From the NCBI GenBank assembly GCA_964452045.1, contig CAYVKM010000015.1, positions 1-56,437 of the forward strand: 56,437 nucleotides of DNA, given 5' to 3'. Every line of letters starts with the position of its first letter. Positions within the stretch are counted from its first letter, which is position 1. Positions 1 to 7,557 of the stretch are shown here, piece by piece. The notes beneath the pieces were generated by a model. The model did no database searches. It was not told the DNA's origin and saw only the letters and a list, made by a program, of their open reading frames with translations. The translations under genes and the position numbers were made by a program. Source of the stretch: CAYVKM01 sp964452045. GTDB lineage: Bacteria; Calditrichota; Calditrichia; RBG-13-44-9.

Positions 1-150
1 GAAACTCATGACGTCCTTTATGAAAGAATATTTGAGATGGAAAAAGATCTGGATGTTCAGCAAATAGAAGCTTCTTACAACTCTGGCATTTTAAGAGTAG
101 TTATTGCCAAGAAAGAAATTATGAAACCAAGAGTGATAGAAATTGGTTAA
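1..150 (+). CDS. Hsp20-family small heat-shock protein, C-terminal end
   Basis: The window opens inside a reading frame whose last 49 codons end at a TAA at 148-150. The visible piece has the end of an alpha-crystallin domain: an alternating I-E-A-S-Y-N-S-G-I-L-R-V pattern (the A-x-x-x-x-G-h-L signature of the family) followed by a basic stretch and a P-x-V-I-E-I tail. Members are ATP-independent holdase chaperones. It lies 99 bases upstream of dnaK on the same strand with no clear terminator between them, so co-transcription is plausible. The start and most of the domain lie outside the window. Confidence 0.8.
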   Translation, partial: ETHDVLYERIFEMEKDLDVQQIEASYNSGILRVVIAKKEIMKPRVIEIG

Positions 151-249
151 TTATTTTTTGGTTTGAGGAATTGAGATAGAGATAAAATGATGAGAAATAT
201 TAATAAAAGTGATTTGAATTAAAGCCTTACACTAAGGAGGAAATTAAAA

Positions 250-2184
250 ATGGCAAAGAAAGTAATTGGGATAGATTTGGGAACGACGAATTCTGTTGTG
301 GCGGTAATGGAAGGTGGAGAACCGGTAGTTATCCCAAATTCCGAGGGTGCTAGAACCACACCTTCAGTTGTTGGATTTACCAAAGCCGGGGAAGTTTTGG
401 TTGGGGCACCGGCCAAACGTCAAATGATTACTAATCCTGAAAATACTGTTTATTCGATAAAAAGATTTATGGGTCGTCGGATGGAAGAGGTTCCTGAAGA
501 AACCAAAATGGTGCCATACCAGGTTAAAGCTGGGACCCATAATTTAGCAGTAACCCATATTCGGGATAAAGAGTACACCCCGCAGGAAATATCTGCTATG
601 ATTTTGCAGAAAATGAAACAGACTGCGGAAGATTATCTGGGTGAAAAGATAACTGATGCAGTAGTTACCGTTCCGGCATATTTTAATGATAGTCAGAGAA
701 AAGCAACCAAAGAAGCCGGAGAAATTGCCGGTTTAAATGTGCTTAGAATTATCAATGAGCCAACTGCTGCATCATTGGCTTATGGACTGGATAAGAAGAA
801 AAATGAAAAGATCGCTGTCTATGATTTGGGCGGTGGCACCTTCGATATCTCCATTCTGGAGATTGGCGACGGCGTGTTTGAAGTAAAGTCGACCAACGGA
901 GATACCCATCTTGGTGGGGATAATTTTGATCAGCGAGTTGTGGATTGGATCGCCGAAGAATTTAAGAAAGAACAGGGCATTGATCTCCGTAAAGATCCAA
1001 TGGCCTTACAACGTTTAAGGGAAGCTGCTGAAAAAGCGAAAATCGAGCTGAGCAGCACTCAGCAGACAGACGTTAACCTGCCATTTATCACGGCAGATGC
1101 CAATGGTCCAAAACATTTACAAATGACCTTGTCACGTGCGAAATTTGAGTCTTTGGTTGAAGACCAGCTAACCAGAACGCTCGAACCCTGCAAACTGGCA
1201 ATGAAAGATTCCGGCCTTAAGATTGATGAAATTGATGAAGTAATCCTGGTTGGCGGTTCTACCAGAATTCCCAAAGTTCAGGAACTGGTTAAGGACTTCT
1301 TCCGGAAAGAACCTCATAAGGGAATAAATCCTGATGAAGTGGTGGCAGTTGGTGCTGCTATTCAGGGTGGGGTGTTGGTTGGAGATGTAAAAGATGTATT
1401 GTTGCTGGACATTACCCCGCTTTCTTTAGGTATCGAAACACTGGGAAATGTTGCTACGCGGCTGATTGAAGCGAATACAACTATCCCAACCAGAAAAAGC
1501 GAGGTTTTTTCTACAGCGGCGGATAATCAGACCTCTGTGGAAATTCATGTGATCCAGGGTGAGCGGGAATTTGCCAGAGATAATCGTACACTTGGCCAGT
1601 TTCACCTGGACGGCATTCCACCCGCACCACGGGGTATACCAAAAATAGAGGTAACTTTTGATATTGATGCAAATGGTATTCTCAATGTGTCTGCCAAGGA
1701 TATGGCCACTAGTAAAGAGCAGAGTATTCGTATTGAAGCGAGTTCCGGTTTGAGTCAAAATGAAATTGATAAGATGAAGAATGATGCAAAAGACCATGCG
1801 GCAGAGGACAAGAAGCGGCGAGAAGTGATTGATGCTCGGAATGCGGGTGACCAGTTGGTTTATCAAACCGAAAAGAATTTGAAGGATTTTGGTGATAAAT
1901 TGGATAGTGCCACAAAAAATAAAATTGAGGCGGCTGTCAGTCGGCTCAAAGAAGCTATTAAGACTGAAAACCTTAATGAGATTAAATCCGCGACAGATGC
2001 GTTGAATCAGATCTGGAGTGAAGCATCTTCTCAGATGTATCAACAATCTGCGGGAGCTCAGGGTGCTCAACCGGGAGCAGAAGGTAGTGATGATTCTCAG
2101 AAAACAAAGGATGAGAAAGTTGAAGAAGCGGATTATGAAGTTGTGGACGATGAAAATAATAAGGATAAGAAGGACAAAAAATAA
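250..2184 (+). CDS. dnaK: Molecular chaperone DnaK (Hsp70)
   Basis: This is a full-length Hsp70 of 644 residues, the usual size for bacterial DnaK. The ATPase domain opens with GIDLGTTNS (about residues 7-15), followed by the DLGGGTFD phosphate-binding loop near residue 195 and the VGGSTRIP motif near 338. The substrate-binding domain follows from about residue 390, then a helical lid. The acidic tail ends in a DYEVVDDENN-like sequence, close to the usual bacterial DnaK end. A strong AAGGAGG ribosome site at 234-240 fixes the ATG. It acts in the cytosol with GrpE, encoded next, and with a DnaJ that is not in the window. No CIRCE element is visible upstream. Confidence 0.98.
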   Translation: MAKKVIGIDLGTTNSVVAVMEGGEPVVIPNSEGARTTPSVVGFTKAGEVLVGAPAKRQMITNPENTVYSIKRFMGRRMEEVPEETKMVPYQVKAGTHNLAVTHIRDKEYTPQEISAMILQKMKQTAEDYLGEKITDAVVTVPAYFNDSQRKATKEAGEIAGLNVLRIINEPTAASLAYGLDKKKNEKIAVYDLGGGTFDISILEIGDGVFEVKSTNGDTHLGGDNFDQRVVDWIAEEFKKEQGIDLRKDPMALQRLREAAEKAKIELSSTQQTDVNLPFITADANGPKHLQMTLSRAKFESLVEDQLTRTLEPCKLAMKDSGLKIDEIDEVILVGGSTRIPKVQELVKDFFRKEPHKGINPDEVVAVGAAIQGGVLVGDVKDVLLLDITPLSLGIETLGNVATRLIEANTTIPTRKSEVFSTAADNQTSVEIHVIQGEREFARDNRTLGQFHLDGIPPAPRGIPKIEVTFDIDANGILNVSAKDMATSKEQSIRIEASSGLSQNEIDKMKNDAKDHAAEDKKRREVIDARNAGDQLVYQTEKNLKDFGDKLDSATKNKIEAAVSRLKEAIKTENLNEIKSATDALNQIWSEASSQMYQQSAGAQGAQPGAEGSDDSQKTKDEKVEEADYEVVDDENNKDKKDKK

Positions 2185-2191
2185 AATGTTT

Positions 2192-2235
2192 TCGGGGTCA
2201 TTACCTATCGAAAGGCAATGACCTCGGCATTTTTT
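2192..2235 (+). terminator. Rho-independent terminator after dnaK
   Basis: GGTCATTACC (2197-2206) pairs with GGCAATGACC (2213-2222) with one A-C mismatch and a short loop, and is followed closely by CGGCATTTTTT. It lies directly behind the dnaK stop, so grpE may be read from its own promoter or by read-through. Confidence 0.75.
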
Positions 2236-2298
2236 AATCTGGATACTAAAAAGAATTCAATTTGTTGTATTTAATTGCGCCAGGAGGTTTAATAAAAA

Positions 2299-2943
2299 AT
2301 GGTGGATCATAAGAAAGATGCCAAGGAGATTCCTATCGAGTTCCTTGAGGATGAGGAAAAAGAACACTCCAAAGAAGACAAGGATCAAGAAGATCTCGAT
2401 GAAAAATTGAGTAGTGAAACTTCCAAAAAAGAAAAAAAATCGAATGAAGAGCATAAAAAGAAAAAAGATGATTATAAGGTCAAATACGAAGATTTGAATG
2501 ATCAATTTATCAGGCTCAGATCGGAATTTGCCAATTACAAGAGAAGAGTTGAGCGAGAACAACTGGAATTTGCTGATTATATAAAAGGTGAGTATATCAA
2601 AAAAATATTGCCGGTTCTGGATGATTTTGAACATATGTTATCCAAATCAAATAAGGAAGGAAATGAGGAGTCGGTTCTGGAAGGTGCCAAAATGATATTT
2701 GAGAAATTGGGACAGTCTCTAAAGGAGTTAGGGGTGGAAAGAATAGATGCGATCGGTGCAGAATTCGATCCGCAAATTCACGAAGCACTGATGATGCAGA
2801 AAGTTTTCGATAAAAAAGAAAATGGGAAGATAATTAGTGTCTTTCAACACGGTTATAAAATTAAAGACCGTTTGATCCGACCAAGCAAGGTAATTGTTGG
2901 GGAATTTGAAAAAAGCGAACCTGATGAAAAGAAATTGAATTAA
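2299..2943 (+). CDS. grpE: Nucleotide exchange factor GrpE
   Basis: The 214-residue protein has the GrpE architecture: a long, highly charged N-terminal coiled-coil region (residues 1-90, rich in K and E), then the core with VLDDFEHMLSK and the C-terminal beta domain with FDPQIHEALMMQ and a final RPSKVIVG. GrpE is the dimeric ADP-release factor for DnaK. The start is set by an AGGAGG site at 2282-2287. The gene follows dnaK (115 bases, with a terminator between), the reverse of the common grpE-dnaK order; hrcA and dnaJ are not adjacent. Confidence 0.95.
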   Translation: MVDHKKDAKEIPIEFLEDEEKEHSKEDKDQEDLDEKLSSETSKKEKKSNEEHKKKKDDYKVKYEDLNDQFIRLRSEFANYKRRVEREQLEFADYIKGEYIKKILPVLDDFEHMLSKSNKEGNEESVLEGAKMIFEKLGQSLKELGVERIDAIGAEFDPQIHEALMMQKVFDKKENGKIISVFQHGYKIKDRLIRPSKVIVGEFEKSEPDEKKLN

Positions 2944-2996
2944 GGGATTTCATTTTAGTTAACATTATCTCTAGCAGATATTATTATTTTAGTAGA

Positions 2997-3025
2997 GCAG
3001 GTTTCATTTGAAACCTGCTTTTTTA
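2997..3025 (+). terminator. Rho-independent terminator after grpE
   Basis: A perfect 10-bp stem, GCAGGTTTCA (2997-3006) with TGAAACCTGC (3009-3018) across a tight turn, is followed by TTTTTT. It closes the heat-shock gene group. Confidence 0.9.
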
Positions 3026-3193
3026 TTAAAATTATATTTATTCACTTGATTCCGGCGAATAAATGGATAATCTTTAAGGGTAAAATCTCAAGAAATTTAC
3101 GAATTAGATCTATTTTTAAGACCTATGAATAAATATTGACTTTTTAGCGTTCATTAATTAAATTTTTAAAAAACACACGAATGAGGTAATTCT

Positions 3194-3430
3194 ATGCTGG
3201 TATTAACAAGGAGGTTGGGCGAGTCAATTAATATTGGCGATAATATTAAGATCACCGTCGTTGATATTGATGGCAAACAAGTAAAAGTTGGCATTGAAGC
3301 GCCTCGTGATATTTCGATATTCAGGGAAGAAGTGTACGAGAGGATTAAACAGGAGAATCTGCGGGCTTCAGGCACAACCCCCGACGATATTAAAAAAACA
3401 GCCAAGGAAATGAAAAAAGATTCCGAATAG
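3194..3430 (+). CDS. csrA: Carbon storage regulator CsrA (RsmA)
   Basis: The 78-residue protein begins MLVLTRRLGESI, the near-invariant CsrA start, and continues through the beta-rich core to APRDISIFREEVY, which carries the RNA-contacting arginine. CsrA dimers bind ANGGA motifs in mRNA leaders and change translation or stability. The C-terminal tail of about 20 charged residues is longer than the 61-residue enterobacterial form, which is common in other phyla. A GAGG site lies a few bases upstream of the ATG. The gene stands alone here. No flagellar genes or fliW, frequent CsrA neighbours, are seen. Confidence 0.95.
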   Translation: MLVLTRRLGESINIGDNIKITVVDIDGKQVKVGIEAPRDISIFREEVYERIKQENLRASGTTPDDIKKTAKEMKKDSE

Positions 3431-3688
3431 AATTCCGGAATCTCCTCTAGTAATTATATTCCCTCAACACACCCCCTTCTTTTAATTTTATAAATCTACA
3501 TTATCTCTTTTCGATCGTCGAAACAGTTCTATTAACCAGGGATTTTATTTTGTTATTGAAAAATCTGAATTAAGGTTCTATTTTTTTGGGATTTCAGGAT
3601 GAAATAGAGAGATGGGTGCTGAAATCTTATTTTTTTCAGATTAATATAGAATATACTTAAAATGATAATTGATTTGCGCGAAAGTTAA

Positions 3689-4306
3689 ATGGTCCGTCTT
3701 CATATTCATTTAAAGAATCCGCACACGCGAATTATACTCAATGCAGTAGAGGTATTAACGGCAGGCGGACTCATCATTTATCCCACGGACACTGTTTACG
3801 GTTTGGGTTGCAGCTTATATGACAAACGTGCACTGGAAAAGCTTTATTTCATAAAAGGTAAAAGTAAATTCGATCCGGTAAGTGTTATTGTAAAAAATAT
3901 CAGGCAGGCCAGTTCATATGCCCGGATATCAAATTATGCATATCATGTGATGCGGCATTGTTCTCCCGGCCCATACACTTTTATCTTGCCATCCACACGA
4001 GAAATTCCCAAAATCATGCTAAGTAAACGAAAAGAAATAGGCATCCGGATTCCGGATAGCGAAGTGTGTCATGACTTGGTTGAAAATTTAGGCCACCCCC
4101 TGGTTAGTACTTCGGTCAATATTGATCCAGCGGAAATATTGAATGATCCGGATGAGATTGAAAATCGATATAATAATCAGGTAGACCTGATGCTTGATGC
4201 CGATTGGCTCTCCGATGCTCTGGAATCTACCGTGGTCAGCCTGATTAATGATGATCTTCAGGTTTTACGCAAAGGAAAGGGTGATGTTCAGAAATTATAC
4301 GAATAA
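3689..4306 (+). CDS. YciO-type Sua5/YrdC-family protein
   Basis: This 205-residue protein has the YrdC/Sua5 fold: TDTVYGLG at residues 33-40, an IGIRIP strand and an STSVN motif near 140. Family members make threonylcarbamoyl-AMP for the t6A modification of tRNA. Details such as SPGPYTFIL and the KRKEIGIRIP stretch fit the YciO subgroup better than TsaC. The substrate-site K-x-R-x(2)-P pattern of true TsaC proteins reads KGKSKFDP here, so activity as the main t6A enzyme is uncertain. The ATG has only a weak ribosome site (GAAAG). It sits 52 bases before the ridA-like gene, same strand. Confidence 0.8.
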   Translation: MVRLHIHLKNPHTRIILNAVEVLTAGGLIIYPTDTVYGLGCSLYDKRALEKLYFIKGKSKFDPVSVIVKNIRQASSYARISNYAYHVMRHCSPGPYTFILPSTREIPKIMLSKRKEIGIRIPDSEVCHDLVENLGHPLVSTSVNIDPAEILNDPDEIENRYNNQVDLMLDADWLSDALESTVVSLINDDLQVLRKGKGDVQKLYE

Positions 4307-4358
4307 TGCCTTCATTTCAATACTTTCAGATTGATAAAAAAATTAGGAGGAGTACCCG

Positions 4359-4739
4359 ATGAAAAAAATCGTGAAAACTGAAAAAGCACCTGCCCCGGTT
4401 GGGCCATATAATCAGGCGATTATATCCGGTAATTTTGTCTTTACTGCAGGACAAATACCGATCAATCCTGAGACTGGTAATCTGGAACCGAATGATATTA
4501 ATATTCAAACGAAGCGGGTGATTGAAAATCTCCGGGCGGTATTACAGGCATCCGGTTCGGATTTGTCCGAAGTGGTTAAGACTACTGTCTTTTTAAAGGA
4601 TATGAACGATTTTGCTTTGATGAACGAAGTTTATGCACAATATTTCAGTGAAAGTTCTCCGGCAAGGTCAGCTGTGGAAGTTGCCCGATTGCCAAAAGAT
4701 GTGTTGGTGGAGATGGAATGTATTGCGATTCTTAAATAA
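4359..4739 (+). CDS. ridA: RidA-family enamine/imine deaminase
   Basis: The 126-residue protein matches the full length of the RidA (YjgF/YER057c/UK114) family. Conserved residues include Y17 in PVGPYNQA, the FTAGQIP strand, R103 in SPARSAVEVARLP (equivalent to the catalytic Arg105 of E. coli RidA) and a glutamate near residue 118. Active RidA hydrolyses reactive 2-aminoacrylate-type enamines released by PLP enzymes. An AGGAGG site at 4346-4351 supports the start. A threonine aldolase (PLP enzyme) is at the other end of the window, with no direct link. Confidence 0.93.
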   Translation: MKKIVKTEKAPAPVGPYNQAIISGNFVFTAGQIPINPETGNLEPNDINIQTKRVIENLRAVLQASGSDLSEVVKTTVFLKDMNDFALMNEVYAQYFSESSPARSAVEVARLPKDVLVEMECIAILK

Positions 4740-4805
4740 CGGATTCAGAAGGATTTTCCATTTTAATTTTGTTCATCAGGATTTTAAACAGCAGGAGGGA
4801 TTCCT

Positions 4806-5693
4806 GTGCTGAAATATGCCTTAATTCTTAATCCGAATGCGGGGCGGGGGAAAGGGGCGAAATTAGCGGATGAAATTGTTACTCTGGCAAGGGCGAAGTT
4901 AGGGGATGTCACTCTTTTCAAAACTGAATATGTGGGACACGCCAAAGAGATTGCCAGTAAAATTAAGAATGAATTCGATGTTTTAATCGCTGCAGGTGGT
5001 GACGGGACGGTCCATGAAATTGTAAACGGCATGATGTTTGGCCGTACCACTCTGGCAGCCATTCCGATTGGGAGTGGTAACGATTTTATCAAAATGCTGG
5101 ACCTGACCAAAGATCCGGGCGAAGCGATAAAGGTTATAAAAAATAACGTTCGGAAGAAAATAGATGTCGGCCAGGTGAACGATCAATATTTCCCCAATGG
5201 TGTGGGAATAGGTTTCGATGCCTGGGTGGTAATTGAAAGTTCCAAAGTGAGACGCCTGCGGGGATTTTTAATTTATCTCTATTCCGTTTTAAAAACTGTC
5301 TTCGTCTATAAAAATCAAAATATTATGTTAACAGTAAATGGAAATACTGAAGCCAGGGAGATTTTCTTAATAGCGGTTGGGAACGGACGCGCTATGGGAG
5401 GCGGCTTCTTTCTAACGCCGAATGCCGAAATTGATGACGGTTTATTTGATATTTGTATTATCAGGGGCTTAAAAAAAAGAGAAGTATTTTTAAACCTGCC
5501 GAAAGCAATCAAAGGTGAGCATATAAATATAAAACAGGTGCAAATGTTAAGGGCGGATAAGCTGAATGTTGTTTCTGAAGCAGGGATTGCCGTGCATGCC
5601 GATGGCGAGCTTCTGGGGGTGGATTTAAAGGAACTGAACATCAAAATTCATCCGAAAATTTTAGAAGTTATTTACTGTGATACGAAAAGTTGA
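4806..5693 (+). CDS. YegS/BmrU-type diacylglycerol/lipid kinase
   Basis: This 295-residue protein has the diacylglycerol-kinase catalytic fold: an N-terminal LILNPNAGRGKG loop, the nucleotide-binding GGDGTVHEIVNG motif at residues 64-75 and GSGNDF at 89-94. Such enzymes phosphorylate diacylglycerol or related lipids at the membrane. The start is a GTG, supported by a CAGGAGGG site about 7 bases upstream. The 3' end (from about 5662) has a similar copy about 1,148 bases downstream, just before the DUF5683 gene, showing that this end was included in a local duplication (see repeats at 5662 and 6810). Confidence 0.9.
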   Translation: MLKYALILNPNAGRGKGAKLADEIVTLARAKLGDVTLFKTEYVGHAKEIASKIKNEFDVLIAAGGDGTVHEIVNGMMFGRTTLAAIPIGSGNDFIKMLDLTKDPGEAIKVIKNNVRKKIDVGQVNDQYFPNGVGIGFDAWVVIESSKVRRLRGFLIYLYSVLKTVFVYKNQNIMLTVNGNTEAREIFLIAVGNGRAMGGGFFLTPNAEIDDGLFDICIIRGLKKREVFLNLPKAIKGEHINIKQVQMLRADKLNVVSEAGIAVHADGELLGVDLKELNIKIHPKILEVIYCDTKS

Positions 5694-5920
5694 TTTCAAT
5701 ATGATTCTTAATAAAATGATCCTTTATTTCATTATTACTTTAGGATTATTTGCTGGTAAACTTTTCTCTCAGCAATTTGCTACCCGTGAATTTCACAGCA
5801 GCTTCCTGGCGGAGCAAAAAATTGATACCACTTTATTGATGTCGGACAGACCGGTAAAATTACTCTGGGGAGCTGTTGACAGATCAGCAGCAGTACCGGG
5901 TTGGGAACAATTATACAATA
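5662..5920 (+). repeat. Direct repeat copy A (lipid-kinase end plus DUF5683 5' end)
   Basis: The segment runs from the lipid-kinase 3' end (TAGAAGTTATTTACTGT, 5662-5678) through the first about 73 codons of the next gene. It matches copy B (6810-7063) at an offset of 1,143-1,148 bases. Identity is highest from about 5785 to 5855, where CCGTGAATTTCACAGCAGC and GTCGGACAGACCGGTAAAA are identical in both. Similarity ends after the codons for PGWEQLYN. Confidence 0.8.
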
Positions 5921-6798
5921 CAGATGATTTTTTTCCACATCATTTGGGAGATATTTGGGAATATATCGAAGTAGATTTTTATACCGGTGCCATATTAGAT
6001 ACATTTCAAGCGATTATTGCACTGGATTCAGTTGATGAGGATGGAAACACTCATATACTGTTTGAAAATTATTACTTCAGCCATAGAGAAAGCTATCCTT
6101 CCGGACATTTTTTGATAGACACGCTGAACCACGTTTATCACCACGAGATTGGTGGACTCCCTGATTTTTTAATTTATAAACTTTATGCCCAACAAGGAGA
6201 TCAATGGGTAATGTACGCTTATCCTTCTAATGTTTATGAACTGGCAAGATTGGATAGTGTCTATGAAGAATACATTTTTGGATCTTTGAGAACTATAAAA
6301 GCTTTTTTTTATTTTTCAGCACCAGATTCTACCTGGAACACGGGACTCGTAAGGTATGGTAGTACCTTGGCAGAAAATTTGGGCTTGATATATCATGGTG
6401 GTTCACATGATTTAGGTTGTTCAATTTATTTGAGAGGTGCTGTAATTAATGGCATACTTTATGGGGATACCACATTTCTGCCAATAAATAGTCCCAAGAT
6501 ACATACAAGTATTTCAAATAAATTTGACTTGCTCCAAAATTATCCAAATCCCTTTAATTCAACCACAATAATCAGTTTTGTTCTGAAAAAAAGAAATAAA
6601 GTAAGTTTAGAAATTTTCGATGTTACCGGAAAACGAGTTACTCGGATTTTAGATAACCAATTTTTAAATGCAGGTGAACATCAGTTAACCTGGAATGCGA
6701 AAGATGAGATAGGTAGAGAAGTATCAAGTGGATTTTATTTTTATTGTATTAAAACTAAAGATTATTCTAAAATGAAACGCATGCTAATAATAAGATAA
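5701..6798 (+). CDS. Secreted chimeric protein with type-IX-like C-terminal sorting domain
   Basis: I take ATG 5701 as the start because it gives a clean signal peptide (MILNKMILYFIITLGLFAG, cleavage near FSQ). An upstream in-frame ATG at 5677 would overlap the lipid kinase. The next about 50 residues (REFHSSF..EQKIDTTLLMSD, ending PGWEQLYN) are nearly the same as the start of the DUF5683 protein encoded at 6844. Then the sequence changes to an unrelated central region of about 200 residues, rich in aromatic residues and glycine, with no family I recognise. The last about 85 residues form a FlgD-like/type IX sorting domain: LLQNYPNPFN, then FDVTGKRV, and a final KMKRMLIIR. Such domains direct export across the outer membrane. 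The gene looks like a fusion created by duplication. Confidence 0.75.
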   Translation: MILNKMILYFIITLGLFAGKLFSQQFATREFHSSFLAEQKIDTTLLMSDRPVKLLWGAVDRSAAVPGWEQLYNTDDFFPHHLGDIWEYIEVDFYTGAILDTFQAIIALDSVDEDGNTHILFENYYFSHRESYPSGHFLIDTLNHVYHHEIGGLPDFLIYKLYAQQGDQWVMYAYPSNVYELARLDSVYEEYIFGSLRTIKAFFYFSAPDSTWNTGLVRYGSTLAENLGLIYHGGSHDLGCSIYLRGAVINGILYGDTTFLPINSPKIHTSISNKFDLLQNYPNPFNSTTIISFVLKKRNKVSLEIFDVTGKRVTRILDNQFLNAGEHQLTWNAKDEIGREVSSGFYFYCIKTKDYSKMKRMLIIR

Positions 6799-6809
6799 TG
6801 GAAAGATTA

Positions 6810-7063
6810 TAGAAATTATTTACTGTAAACTTAAAAATAGATTATGAATTTGATCCGAAATAAAATTACTTTTAGTTTTATTTTTATATTAGGCTTGTTT
6901 ACCAGCAATATTCTGTGCCAGCAATATACTTCCCGTGAATTTCACAGCAGCCTCCTGGTGGAGCAAAAAATTGATACTACTTTATTGATGTCGGACAGAC
7001 CGGTAAAATCACCTTGGGGGGCTGTGGCCAGATCGGCAATACTACCAGGATGGGGGCAAATTT
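6810..7063 (+). repeat. Direct repeat copy B (before and in the DUF5683 gene)
   Basis: TAGAAATTATTTACTGT (6810-6826) repeats the lipid-kinase 3' end found at 5662-5678, and the first about 70 codons of the 6844 gene repeat those of the 5701 gene. Copy B continues into an intact DUF5683 domain, so it is probably the ancestral junction, with copy A the derived one. Confidence 0.8.
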
Positions 7064-7350
7064 ATAATCATCAATACATTAAAGCTGGTGTGGCTTTTTC
7101 CCTGAATGCATTCCTGGCGTACCACATCTATTATTACGAATTGAAGTGGAGGGATAAAAAAAATCCGGATTTTCAGGGAAAGCGCAATCTTTACAGCTGG
7201 TATTTTACCCTGGGATATTTGCTCACCATGGTAGACGCCTATGTGGATGCCTATCTATATGAATTCAATGAAGCCATGCAATTGGCCCAAACTATTGATC
7301 TGAAGGATGATAAATGGTTATTCGAATTACGATTTTCCTATCGGTTCTAA
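6844..7350 (+). CDS. DUF5683-family secreted or membrane protein
   Basis: The 168-residue protein has a signal peptide (about residues 1-26, ending NILCQQ), then RSAILPGWGQIYN, the hallmark of DUF5683, followed by YIKAGVAFSLNAF and two or three hydrophobic segments (about 80-100 and 120-145). DUF5683 proteins are common in FCB bacteria and have no established function; they are thought to sit in the envelope. No strong ribosome site is visible before the ATG. The first about 70 residues are duplicated in the upstream gene. Its 3' end overlaps the start of the next gene by 37 bases in another frame. Confidence 0.8.
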   Translation: MNLIRNKITFSFIFILGLFTSNILCQQYTSREFHSSLLVEQKIDTTLLMSDRPVKSPWGAVARSAILPGWGQIYNHQYIKAGVAFSLNAFLAYHIYYYELKWRDKKNPDFQGKRNLYSWYFTLGYLLTMVDAYVDAYLYEFNEAMQLAQTIDLKDDKWLFELRFSYRF

Positions 7351-7457
7351 TTGCTTTTGCAGTCAGCCAGGATATTCATTCCCAAATGGATGTAAAAAAT
7401 TTTCATATATCATTTTTGGAACAGGGTGACACAACTTATCAAGTAAATTTAACTCGA
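7314..7457 (+). CDS. Secreted protein start, cut by the assembly gap
   Basis: ATG 7314 lies inside the end of the DUF5683 gene and opens a frame with a good signal peptide (MVIRITIFLSVLIAFAVSQD), followed by FHISFLEQGDTT before the sequence runs into the N gap at 7458. The FH-x-SFL..Q..DTT pattern resembles FHSSFLAEQKIDTT in the two genes before it, so this may be a third DUF5683-like paralogue. Only 48 codons are visible. Apparent coding beyond the gap in this frame is not trustworthy. Confidence 0.5.
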
Positions 7458-7557
7458 NNNNNNNNNNNNNNNNNNNNNNNNNNNNNNNNNNNNNNNNNNN
7501 NNNNNNNNNNNNNNNNNNNNNNNNNNNNNNNNNNNNNNNNNNNNNNNNNNNNNNNNN
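7458..7557. other. Assembly gap (100 N)
   Basis: Exactly 100 undetermined bases, a conventional scaffold-gap size; the true distance is unknown. A plus-strand gene enters from the left and a minus-strand gene from the right, so at least the 3' ends of two convergent genes are missing. Confidence 0.99.

Noticed and set aside
151..249. CIRCE or sigma-32-type heat-shock promoter before dnaK
   Set aside because: No TTAGCACTC/GAGTGCTAA repeat and no clear CTTGAA-CCCCAT pattern.
1426..2070. Long minus-strand open frame antisense to dnaK
   Set aside because: A shadow of the strong dnaK codon pattern; no ribosome site or domain.
3419..3442. Hairpin GATTCCG/CGGAATC at the csrA stop
   Set aside because: The stem is only 7 bp with no T-run after it; not a convincing terminator.
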